A stretch of DNA of 20,807 bases from Candidatus Galligastranaerophilus gallistercoris (GTDB lineage: Bacteria; Cyanobacteriota; Vampirovibrionia; Gastranaerophilales; Gastranaerophilaceae). The notes under the pieces were generated by a model, which saw only the letters and a list, made by a program, of their open reading frames with translations, searched no databases and was not told where the DNA came from. Shown here in pieces: positions 14,379 to 20,807 of the stretch (position 1 is its first letter; each line of letters begins with the position of its first letter). The position numbers were made by a program, and so were the translations under genes. The DNA lies in the NCBI GenBank assembly GCA_018710795.1, contig DVJH01000067.1, positions 1-20,807 of the forward strand. Reading direction: 5' to 3'.

Positions 14379-14403
14379 AAGGTAAACAGAAAGGTATTGG
14401 ATA

Positions 14404-15960
14404 ATGTCAGTAAACACCTCCATAATTTCGGATTATATGAATCTAACAAGCACAACAGGCAACACACTCGGCAACGAAGGCGGCGTAGCATCGGTTGCAT
14501 ATGAAGGAAACGAACTTCTCTTTACGGAAACAGACGGCGATGTCATCAGAATGGATGCAGCCAACCTCACGGCAGACGAAGTGAAAGCACTTGCAGATGA
14601 ACTTGGCGCTACGGTTGCAACACAAGAAACAGAAGAAGCAGGCGCAACGGAAACAACAGCGGAAGACGGCGACCTTGAAGCAAACAAAGCAAAATTAGCC
14701 GAACTTGAAGCACAATGGGATAACTTAAATAAATCCGCAGAAACAATTAAAGAAACCGTAGAAAAATTAAGCGAAGAAATCAAAGAATCTTTGGATGCGG
14801 CTCTTGAAGAACAAGAACAAATCACAAAAGACGAACAAAAAAGAATAAATGAAATGGTGCAGGATAATATTGCACAATTCAAAAAAGATAAAGAAAACGG
14901 CAAAGATGTTTCATTAGGCGACCTTCAGGGACAAATTAAAGACGGTTTATCCAACAGCGGCTTTGATGAAGAAATGTCATCTTTGGTATCCGACCTTGTG
15001 GTTACAAACGCAAAAATGGTTCAAATGGACGGACTTTTAAGCGAATTGGGCGTAATCAACGGACAGATGAAACAACTTGATACATCAATGACGGAACTTG
15101 AAAATACTATTGAAGAACAGGAAAAAGCAGCTGAAGAAGCTTCAAAATCATGCGACCCCATAGGCTTCAAAGACGAAAACGGCACGACATTTGAATTTGT
15201 TATAGATAAAGACGGCAACGGCGAACTTTCAAACTTCTCTGAATTTTTGGGTTCGGAAAACTTCTTTGACGAAATGGTTGCACTTGATGCAGACGGCAGC
15301 AACGATGTAACCAATGAAGAATTAACAAACGCAGGCGTTCAGGTTCTTGTTACAAACGCTGACGGCAGCCAGGAATTAAAATCAATCGAAGAAGCATTCG
15401 GCGGCGAAGAAGTAAACGTTGACCTTGCAAGCTACACGGAAGCTGAAGAAGGCGCAGTTGCAGAAAACGGACAGGAATTACTCGGCAACTACAATATATC
15501 AATCGGCGACGATACATATGAAGGCTACTCTACATTAGACTCAGAAGAATATTTGCTCAACAACTACACATTCACCGATGCTGACCCTGCAGCAGCAATT
15601 GCAGGAAACGCAGCTGAAGGCGCAGAAGAAGCCGAAGGTGAAATCTCCGAAAGAACAAACACGACAGACGGCATCGATGCATTCATCGAAGATTACAGCG
15701 CAAAACTTGCAGCATTTGAAGAACAATTCGCAAACGTTGTAGAATTACTGGGCTTAGATGAAGAATTAATCGCAACGGTTCAAGAATTTGCCGAAACAAC
15801 CGGCACAGCCGCAGCTCAAAGCATAATCAACGAAATTGAAGCACAGCAGGCTGAAGAAGCTGAAGAAAAAGAAGAAGAAACGGCAGCTGTTGACGGTGCA
15901 GAAGGCGCAAATAACGAAGAAGCCGAAGAAGAAAAAGAAGAAGAAAAAGAAGCAGCATAA
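14404..15960 (+). CDS. Large acidic coiled-coil protein with EF-hand-like loops
   Basis: 518 residues, not recognised as a named family. It has no signal peptide, no membrane helix and one Cys (C250). Residues 1-70 form a small mixed domain; 75-90 are an acidic Ala/Thr/Glu linker; about 89-160 and 203-250 are helical coiled-coil segments. Residues 268-279 (DKDGNGELSNFS), 295-306 (DADGSNDVTNEE) and 318-329 (NADGSQELKSIE) resemble calcium-binding EF-hand loops with acidic/Asn residues at positions 1, 3, 5 and 7; the second and third also end in Glu. A helical domain (about 421-480) leads to a Glu/Lys/Ala-rich tail. Codon choice (many AAC, GAC, GGC) differs from neighbours and suggests high expression. 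AAGG (14391-14394) is 9 nt before the ATG, and a strong terminator follows. Confidence 0.9.
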   Translation: MSVNTSIISDYMNLTSTTGNTLGNEGGVASVAYEGNELLFTETDGDVIRMDAANLTADEVKALADELGATVATQETEEAGATETTAEDGDLEANKAKLAELEAQWDNLNKSAETIKETVEKLSEEIKESLDAALEEQEQITKDEQKRINEMVQDNIAQFKKDKENGKDVSLGDLQGQIKDGLSNSGFDEEMSSLVSDLVVTNAKMVQMDGLLSELGVINGQMKQLDTSMTELENTIEEQEKAAEEASKSCDPIGFKDENGTTFEFVIDKDGNGELSNFSEFLGSENFFDEMVALDADGSNDVTNEELTNAGVQVLVTNADGSQELKSIEEAFGGEEVNVDLASYTEAEEGAVAENGQELLGNYNISIGDDTYEGYSTLDSEEYLLNNYTFTDADPAAAIAGNAAEGAEEAEGEISERTNTTDGIDAFIEDYSAKLAAFEEQFANVVELLGLDEELIATVQEFAETTGTAAAQSIINEIEAQQAEEAEEKEEETAAVDGAEGANNEEAEEEKEEEKEAA

Positions 15961-15984
15961 TAAACAAAGTTCATACCCAAAAGT

Positions 15985-16020
15985 AACGAGTCTTAGTTTT
16001 CTAAGGCTCGTTATTTTTTT
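15985..16020 (+). terminator. Strong intrinsic terminator
   Basis: AACGAG-T-CTTAG (15985-15996) pairs with CTAAG-G-CTCGTT (16001-16012) across a TTTT loop: 12 pairs counting one T-G wobble, followed by ATTTTTTT (16013-16020). It lies 25 nt after the stop of the acidic protein gene. Its T-run merges into the -35 element of the next promoter. Confidence 0.92.
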
Positions 16021-16045
16021 GACATCAAATGTTTTTTGCTATAAT
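16019..16045 (+). promoter_or_regulatory. Promoter of the transporter-ruvB operon
   Basis: Perfect -35 TTGACA (16019-16024) and perfect -10 TATAAT (16040-16045) with TGC extended -10, separated by only 15 nt. The short spacer is unusual, but the extended -10 should compensate. It overlaps the T-run of the preceding terminator. Confidence 0.75.
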
Positions 16046-16090
16046 AGAAAATAATTTATGTATGTCAGCTTATTATAAGGGAGGTTATTA

Positions 16091-17410
16091 GTGGAGGCAC
16101 TGCAAAATCTGGTACAGCAAAATGCCATAGCGGTAAGTGCGGGTATTTTGATTGTAGCTTACATTTTTATCGCATGGGAAAAAATATCTAAAGTAACAAT
16201 TGCGCTTCTGGGGGCATGCGTTACTTTATTTCTGGGACTTCTTGCCGCAGACAAAGATATTAACGATTTAGCGCACTATTTTACAAATTACATTGATTTT
16301 AACGTTATTTTCCTTCTTGTTGCAATGATGATAATCGTTCATATTACATCAAACTCGGGGGTTTTTAAGTGGCTTGCAAACGAAATGCTTAAGTTAACAA
16401 AAGGCAAACCGATACTGGTACTTACATCTTTAGCGATATTTACGGCGGTTGTGAGCGCATTTCTTGATAACGTTACCACGGTTATTCTTGTTATGCCGAT
16501 TACATTTGCCGCATGCAAAAAACTTGACGTAAATCCGATTCCTTTTTTAATATCCGAAATTTTATGCTCCAATATAGGAGGAACGGCAACACTAATCGGT
16601 GATCCCCCCAATATTATAATAGGGTCTGCCGCAGGGTTTTCTTTTATGGATTTTGTAAGAGAACTAACATTAATTGTTGTAATAATAATGGCTGTAACCG
16701 TTGCAATTATGGTAGCATTTTTCAAAAAAGATTTAAAAAGCACGCCCGAGAAAATGGCTGAAATCACAAAAATTGATAATTCAGACTCAATTACCGATAA
16801 AAATCTTGCAATAAGATCGGTTATCGTATTAATGCTTGTTATTTTGGGATTTGTAACTCATGATATTACGCACATTCCTACATTTTTGATTGCAATGATA
16901 GGCGCAAGCTTCCTTTTGATTTTTGAAAAGCCGCATAAAGTTCTTATGGAAGTGGAATGGAATACAATCTTTTTCTTTATAGGTTTATTCATTATCGTAG
17001 GCGGGCTTGAAGCTTCGGGCGGCATAAGCTTAATGGCAAAATGGCTTTTAAATGTTGCACAAGGTTCACAAGAAACAATGGCAATGATAATTTTATGGGC
17101 ATCGGGGATTTTATCGGGCATAATCGATAATATTCCCTACACTGCAACCATGGCACCCATGCTTGCTACAATTCAATCAATTGAAGGTGCGGAATATACT
17201 CATCCTCTCTGGTGGTGCTTATCATTAGGAGCGTGCCTCGGCGGAAACATGACAATAATCGGTGCTGCCGCAAACGTAATTGTCTGCGAAACGGCAAATA
17301 AACAGGGAATAAAAATCTCGTTTATGGGCTATTTAAAATACGGGGTAATATCCGTTCTTATTTCGCTTATTTTAAGCACAATATACATTCACTTCAGATA
17401 TCTGGCATAA
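16091..17410 (+). CDS. ArsB/NhaD-type ion transporter (IT superfamily)
   Basis: 439-residue polytopic inner-membrane protein with about 11-12 hydrophobic segments. It belongs to the ion-transporter superfamily holding NhaD Na+/H+ antiporters, ArsB arsenite pumps and P-protein-like carriers. Family marks are AFLDNVTTVILVMPIT in the first half, SNIGGTATLIGDPPNIIIGSAAG, and the inverted-repeat counterpart IDNIPYTATMAPM plus GACLGGNMTIIGAAANVIV in the second half. The ion carried is uncertain; no ars genes are adjacent, so Na+/H+ exchange or another anion role is as likely as arsenite. The start is GTG, with a near-ideal AAGGGAGG (16077-16084) 6 nt ahead. ruvB begins 3 nt after its stop, suggesting an operon. 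Confidence 0.92.
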   Translation: MEALQNLVQQNAIAVSAGILIVAYIFIAWEKISKVTIALLGACVTLFLGLLAADKDINDLAHYFTNYIDFNVIFLLVAMMIIVHITSNSGVFKWLANEMLKLTKGKPILVLTSLAIFTAVVSAFLDNVTTVILVMPITFAACKKLDVNPIPFLISEILCSNIGGTATLIGDPPNIIIGSAAGFSFMDFVRELTLIVVIIMAVTVAIMVAFFKKDLKSTPEKMAEITKIDNSDSITDKNLAIRSVIVLMLVILGFVTHDITHIPTFLIAMIGASFLLIFEKPHKVLMEVEWNTIFFFIGLFIIVGGLEASGGISLMAKWLLNVAQGSQETMAMIILWASGILSGIIDNIPYTATMAPMLATIQSIEGAEYTHPLWWCLSLGACLGGNMTIIGAAANVIVCETANKQGIKISFMGYLKYGVISVLISLILSTIYIHFRYLA

Positions 17411-17413
17411 TAA

Positions 17414-18487
17414 ATGATACTGGGCGACGAAAACAATAATAAACAAAATAAAAAAACCAACGGCGCAATTAAGCCGGTTGAACTTGAAGCGATTGAGCTT
17501 GAACTTGACAGGACGTATGAAAAAAACATACGTCCTAAGACTTTTGATGATTATATAGGTCAAAATTCAATAAAAGAAACGCTGAAAATAACCATTGAAG
17601 CGGCAAAAAAAAGAAATGTGCAGCTGGATCATATTCTCCTGTACGGTCCCCCGGGGCTCGGCAAAACAACTCTTGCAAACATAATCGCAAACGAGTGCAA
17701 CGTTAGCATTAAAATAACTTCCGCTCCGGCACTTGAAAGACCGAGAGATATAATCGGAATTCTAATGAGTTTAAAGGAAGGCGAAATTTTATTTATTGAT
17801 GAAATCCACAGATTAAATAAAATTGCGGAAGAAATTCTGTATCCCGCTATGGAAGATTATACGATTGATTTAACGACGGGCAAAAGCCAAACCGTAAAAA
17901 CAATGAGAGTACCCGTGCAAAAGTTTACATTGATCGGTGCAACAACAAAAGCGGGTGCATTATCGGGACCTTTAAGAGACAGATTCGGCGTAATTCACAG
18001 ATTGGAATTTTATACAAACGAGGAACTCAGCAGGGTCATAAAAAGAAGCGCAAAAATCCTTAATATAAAAATAAATGACGAAGGCGCCGATGAAATAGCA
18101 AAAAGGGCAAGGTGCACCCCGAGAATTGCGAACAGATTGATAAAAAGAGCATCGGATTGGGCACTCGTAAAAGGCGACGGAATAATAACAAAACAAACCG
18201 CATCCGATGCACTGGATGCACTCAATATTGATAAAGAAGGACTTGATACAACAGACAGAGAACTTTTAAGCCTGATTATAAAAAACTATAACGGCGGTCC
18301 CGTCGGCGTTGAAACACTTGCCGTTGCACTCGGTGAAGATATAAGAACCGTTGAAGATGTCGTAGAACCGTATCTGTTGCAGGCAGGATTTTTAAACAGA
18401 ACCCAAAGAGGAAGATGCGTAACTCAAAAAGCATACGAACATCTCGGGATAAACAAAAATAAAAACGGACAGATGGGATTATTTTAA
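17414..18487 (+). CDS. ruvB: Holliday junction branch-migration ATPase RuvB
   Basis: Hexameric AAA+ motor that, with RuvA, drives branch migration of Holliday junctions. A polar N-terminal extension (about 1-38) precedes NIRPKTFDDYIGQ (38-50). Walker A GPPGLGKT is at 78-85, Walker B FIDEIHR at 127-133, and sensor/arginine-finger text GATTKAGALSGPLRDRFG follows. The C-terminal winged helix carries GGPVGVETLAVALGEDIRTVEDVVEPYLLQAGFLNRTQRGR. At 357 aa it is slightly long because of the N-terminus. No Shine-Dalgarno is seen; the start lies 3 nt after the transporter stop, so it probably depends on translational coupling. ruvA and ruvC are not in the window. Its stop overlaps that of the convergent HDOD gene. 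Confidence 0.98.
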   Translation: MILGDENNNKQNKKTNGAIKPVELEAIELELDRTYEKNIRPKTFDDYIGQNSIKETLKITIEAAKKRNVQLDHILLYGPPGLGKTTLANIIANECNVSIKITSAPALERPRDIIGILMSLKEGEILFIDEIHRLNKIAEEILYPAMEDYTIDLTTGKSQTVKTMRVPVQKFTLIGATTKAGALSGPLRDRFGVIHRLEFYTNEELSRVIKRSAKILNIKINDEGADEIAKRARCTPRIANRLIKRASDWALVKGDGIITKQTASDALDALNIDKEGLDTTDRELLSLIIKNYNGGPVGVETLAVALGEDIRTVEDVVEPYLLQAGFLNRTQRGRCVTQKAYEHLGINKNKNGQMGLF

Positions 18488-19299
18488 ATTCCCAAAATCT
18501 CAAAATATGGCATAAGTTTCTTTTCCTGCCCCATAGAATAAGGCATTATGTCGCTTTTTGACAACTGCATATATTGAAATATTTTCATATCTTCAGATGT
18601 TATTCTCATATTTTTATGAGCAAGAATGTCCGACAGATAAATAATGGAAGCAGCCTGAGGAAGCATTGCATCAAGAGGATAGTGATGAAATCTTATCGCA
18701 TCGGTTACAACAATCGGCAAATTCCAGGTTTTGCAGATATATTCTCCCAGATCCGAATGACAGTAATTAAACTTTGCAAGTTCTTCTTCAATTGTATACT
18801 GTTTTTCAATATCCAAAACGTTATGCGTCGTAAATTTATATTCGTCTTTAAATTTGTTTTTAAGAGCAAGTTTTCCTATATCATGCAAAAACCCGAGCAA
18901 AAAAGCATCATGCGGATTTATAAACTTAAATTGAAGTGCTATTTCTTTTGAATAATAAGCGGTAGATAAAGAATACTTGAATAATTCTATACACCCCGCT
19001 TCTTCAAAGGCAGGATACAGAGAAAATGCAAGGACAACATTTTTAAACATATGAAGCCCCATTAAGGAAATGCCCTTATTTATAGACAAATAATCGGTTT
19101 TGGATGTATTTAAAACAAGGTTAATATATGAAAAAATTCTGGTAGAGAGAATCTGGTCGGACAGAAGAATATTTGCATACGAAGTTTTTGTCGTATTAAG
19201 CTGTCTGGTAAGTTCGATAAATTGTGCCATAACATCGGGCAATTCGGGCAGATAACCCAGAAAATCTTTAGCCATATCATTGCCCGAAATACTTTGCAT
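18484..19299 (-). CDS. HDOD-domain signalling protein
   Basis: A 271-residue protein formed almost wholly of an HDOD domain, a relative of HD phosphohydrolases usually regarded as non-enzymatic and used in bacterial signalling. Visible features are the N-terminal LPELPDVMAQFIELT, the helical ILLSDQILSTRIFSYIN segment, ISLMGLHMFKNVVL, the FLHDIGKL motif (137-144, H139-D140), HSDLGEYICKTWNLP (181-195) and RFHHYP (203-208). Keeping H139/D140 and the later histidines leaves open some metal binding. It starts 5 nt after the ftsX stop with AAGGTG about 8 nt ahead, so it is the third gene of an ftsE-ftsX-HDOD operon. That hints at a role tied to division or envelope state, unproven. Confidence 0.92.
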   Translation of the reverse strand: MQSISGNDMAKDFLGYLPELPDVMAQFIELTRQLNTTKTSYANILLSDQILSTRIFSYINLVLNTSKTDYLSINKGISLMGLHMFKNVVLAFSLYPAFEEAGCIELFKYSLSTAYYSKEIALQFKFINPHDAFLLGFLHDIGKLALKNKFKDEYKFTTHNVLDIEKQYTIEEELAKFNYCHSDLGEYICKTWNLPIVVTDAIRFHHYPLDAMLPQAASIIYLSDILAHKNMRITSEDMKIFQYMQLSKSDIMPYSMGQEKKLMPYFEILGI

Positions 19300-19304
19300 A
19301 CAAA

Positions 19305-20219
19305 CTACACCTTAAGATGTTTCTTAATACACATTAAGCTTCCGCCTGCCGAAAAAACAATCCCGACAAGCAAAACCGAAAGTATTACAAGCGGCTGAGC
19401 CCAGTTAAAAGAGGGTACCTGAAAGAAATTATGTACTTTAAATAGATACGTTTGAACAACATTAATCGGAAAAATCGCAATCAATGCACCCAAAAAGCCG
19501 TATATGGCGCCTTGAAGCAAAAGCGGAAATTTAATATACCAGTTGCTTACACCCATAAGGCGCATAATTTCAATTTCTTCTTTTCTGGATTGAATTACAA
19601 GCTGAATAGTATTATTTATGATTGTTATCGTTAAAAGACAGGCAACTATGACAACAAGAATTGTTACCGTGTGGCTTACTTTATTTAAAGTCTGGAATTT
19701 TTTAACCCAATCTTTGGCATACCCCGTATCCGACACACCCTGAACTTTTTTTACGCCAAACATAACGGCATCCATATTGTTTACCATATCTACCTTAACA
19801 TGGAGCGTATCGGGAAGCGGATTTTCGATATCGGGCACATCAATGTCTTTTTTTAAGTTATTCCACGCTTTTTCTTTTGAAATAAATTTTATTTCTTTTA
19901 CATGTTCAAGGTCTTTTATATCGCTTATCACCTGCTCTTTATCGGCATTGGGGGAAAGGTAAGCGGAAATTTGCAAAGTACTTCCAAGAGCGTTAACAAT
20001 GCTTTGCATTGATAAAGATGAACGGAAAAGCGCACCGAATATGGTTAAAATTGCAGCCATTGTTGTAATAATTGCAATGTTGATAAGGCCGGCCTGAACA
20101 ATGCCTTTAAATGTTTCCATAAGCATTCTGTATAAAATTCTGACTTCGGTCAGCCAGTCTTTAGGAATGTGAGATTTAACTTTTTGCTTAATTCTGTTTC
20201 TTGTTTGTCCGTTAGCCAT
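19305..20219 (-). CDS. ftsX: Cell-division ABC transporter permease FtsX
   Basis: Membrane partner of FtsE; together they control peptidoglycan hydrolases at the division site or along the wall rather than transport a solute. TM1 is about 43-64; an extracytoplasmic domain follows (about 65-180) with AYLSPNADKEQV and the family-typical ENPLPDTLHVKV (132-143). TM2 is 184-206, then the cytoplasmic coupling helix RKEEIEIMRLMGVSNWYIK (212-230), TM3 231-257 and TM4 275-297. At 304 aa it is normal. The start overlaps the ftsE stop by 8 nt, implying coupled translation; only a weak AGGCGGG lies upstream. Confidence 0.96.
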   Translation of the reverse strand: MANGQTRNRIKQKVKSHIPKDWLTEVRILYRMLMETFKGIVQAGLINIAIITTMAAILTIFGALFRSSLSMQSIVNALGSTLQISAYLSPNADKEQVISDIKDLEHVKEIKFISKEKAWNNLKKDIDVPDIENPLPDTLHVKVDMVNNMDAVMFGVKKVQGVSDTGYAKDWVKKFQTLNKVSHTVTILVVIVACLLTITIINNTIQLVIQSRKEEIEIMRLMGVSNWYIKFPLLLQGAIYGFLGALIAIFPINVVQTYLFKVHNFFQVPSFNWAQPLVILSVLLVGIVFSAGGSLMCIKKHLKV

Positions 20220-20807
20220 ATGTGCCCGCCTGTACGTCTTTTACGATTTGTCCTTCATAAAGGGTAATTACACGTTTTCTGTAATAGTTAACAATTGCCT
20301 GATCATGTGTGGAAACAAGGATGGTAATTCCCCTTTGATTAACCTGATCGAGAATTTCCATAACTTCCATGGAATTTTTCGGATCAAGGTTTCCCGTCGG
20401 TTCATCCGCGATTAAAAGAGGCGGTCCGTTTACGATTGCACGTGCAATAGATACTCTTTGCTGTTCGCCTCCCGATAATTCCGTAGGTTTTGATTTTGCC
20501 TTTGATTCAAGCCCGACAACTTTAAGTGCGCCGTATACTCTTGCGTCTATTTCTCTTGATGAAATCCCCAAAGTTCTTATAACGTATGCAATGTTATCAT
20601 ATACGGTGTGATTTTGAAGAAGCTTAAAGTCTTGAAAAACAATACCCATACATCTTCTTAAATTGGGAATTTTATTCGGGTGAAGATTTGCAATGTTTAT
20701 CCCGCCCACAAGAATTTGACCTCTGGTCGGACGCTCTTCCATATAGAGCATTTTCATCAAAGTTGATTTACCCGCACCCGAAGGACCCGTTAAAAACACA
20801 AACTCGC
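20212..20807 (-). CDS. ftsE: Cell-division ATP-binding protein FtsE (N-terminus off window)
   Basis: ABC ATPase that energises FtsX. The frame stays open to the right edge, reading EFVFLTGPSGAGKSTLMKML, so the true start lies beyond 20807 and only about 20-30 N-terminal residues are missing. Visible motifs are Walker A GPSGAGKST, the Q-loop VFQDFKLL, the ABC signature LSGGEQQR, Walker B LLIADEPTG with NLDPKNS, and the switch STHD. The C-terminus ends shortly after the H-loop, as in FtsE. Its stop overlaps ftsX, placing it first of the visible ftsE-ftsX-HDOD operon; the promoter is outside the window. Confidence 0.97.
   Translation of the reverse strand, partial: EFVFLTGPSGAGKSTLMKMLYMEERPTRGQILVGGINIANLHPNKIPNLRRCMGIVFQDFKLLQNHTVYDNIAYVIRTLGISSREIDARVYGALKVVGLESKAKSKPTELSGGEQQRVSIARAIVNGPPLLIADEPTGNLDPKNSMEVMEILDQVNQRGITILVSTHDQAIVNYYRKRVITLYEGQIVKDVQAGTYG

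Noticed and set aside
14433..14903. 156-codon minus-strand frame opposite the acidic gene
   Set aside because: Ser/Ala/Cys-rich composition is what the reverse complement of Glu/Ala/Thr codons gives; no ribosome site, and the plus-strand gene is clearly real.
15836..16054. Lys-rich reading frame over the end of the acidic gene and its terminator
   Set aside because: It is a frame-shifted shadow of the Glu/Lys-rich tail: long Lys runs from GAAGAA-type repeats, and it runs through the terminator hairpin.
16091..17410. Firm assignment as arsenite pump ArsB
   Set aside because: The motifs are superfamily-wide, and no arsR, arsC or arsA is present, so the ion cannot be named.
20212..20799. ftsE starting at an internal GTG at 20797-20799
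   Set aside because: The frame is open upstream to the window edge and the residues before the GTG (EF) continue the normal FtsE text ahead of Walker A, so the GTG is an internal Val codon and the gene is partial.

Overview
The window is an AT-rich, gene-dense stretch of bacterial chromosome made almost entirely of conserved housekeeping genes, with a few lineage-type hypotheticals. FtsEX, SurE, an HDOD protein and an HI0933-type flavoprotein fit a diderm bacterium. The low GC content, the short one-helix hypothetical proteins and the overall gene style remind me of gut Gastranaerophilales (Melainabacteria/Vampirovibrionia). That placement is inference; a marker-protein tree (SecA, FtsH, RuvB) would settle it. 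I see no phage, transposase, CRISPR array, tRNA or rRNA. No gene-free stretch exceeds 300 bases; the longest are 11385-11609 (225 nt) and 14223-14403 (181 nt).

Layout. 1-81 is the tail of an upstream gene with an intrinsic terminator, followed by a one-helix membrane-anchored hypothetical (+) that converges on ftsH (-). ftsH diverges from folK, which is coupled to an HI0933-family flavoprotein (+). That pair converges, with overlapping 3' ends, on a TIGR01212/YhcC-type radical SAM gene preceded by a tiny zinc-ribbon gene (-). A compact divergent promoter region separates the zinc-ribbon gene from surE-purH-MFS transporter (+). Then come a 101-aa hypothetical, maf and corA (+). corA converges on secA (-) across a highly structured repeat element. 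secA diverges from a large acidic, coiled-coil, EF-hand-like protein (+), which ends at a strong terminator. An ArsB/NhaD-type transporter and ruvB (+) follow, and ruvB converges on ftsE-ftsX-HDOD (-). ftsE runs off the right edge.

Functions include membrane protein quality control (FtsH), folate and purine synthesis (FolK, PurH), nucleotide clean-up (SurE, Maf), ion transport (CorA, ArsB/NhaD-like), secretion (SecA), Holliday-junction migration (RuvB) and division/cell-wall control (FtsEX). Promoters often look like sigma-70 with a TGn extended -10. Intergenic economy is striking: two convergent pairs share overlapping stop codons at TTAA, ftsH's probable terminator lies inside its neighbour's coding sequence, and maf may be leaderless.

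The least ordinary parts are three. The first is the ~210-bp MITE/REP-like element at 11388-11622, whose right copy supplies the stop codon and last residues of a SecA that lacks the usual C-terminal zinc tail. The second is the acidic EF-hand-like protein with stacked inverted repeats upstream. The third is the shared divergent promoter/palindrome at 5706-5757. I did not find convincing evidence for a wholly new multi-gene system.
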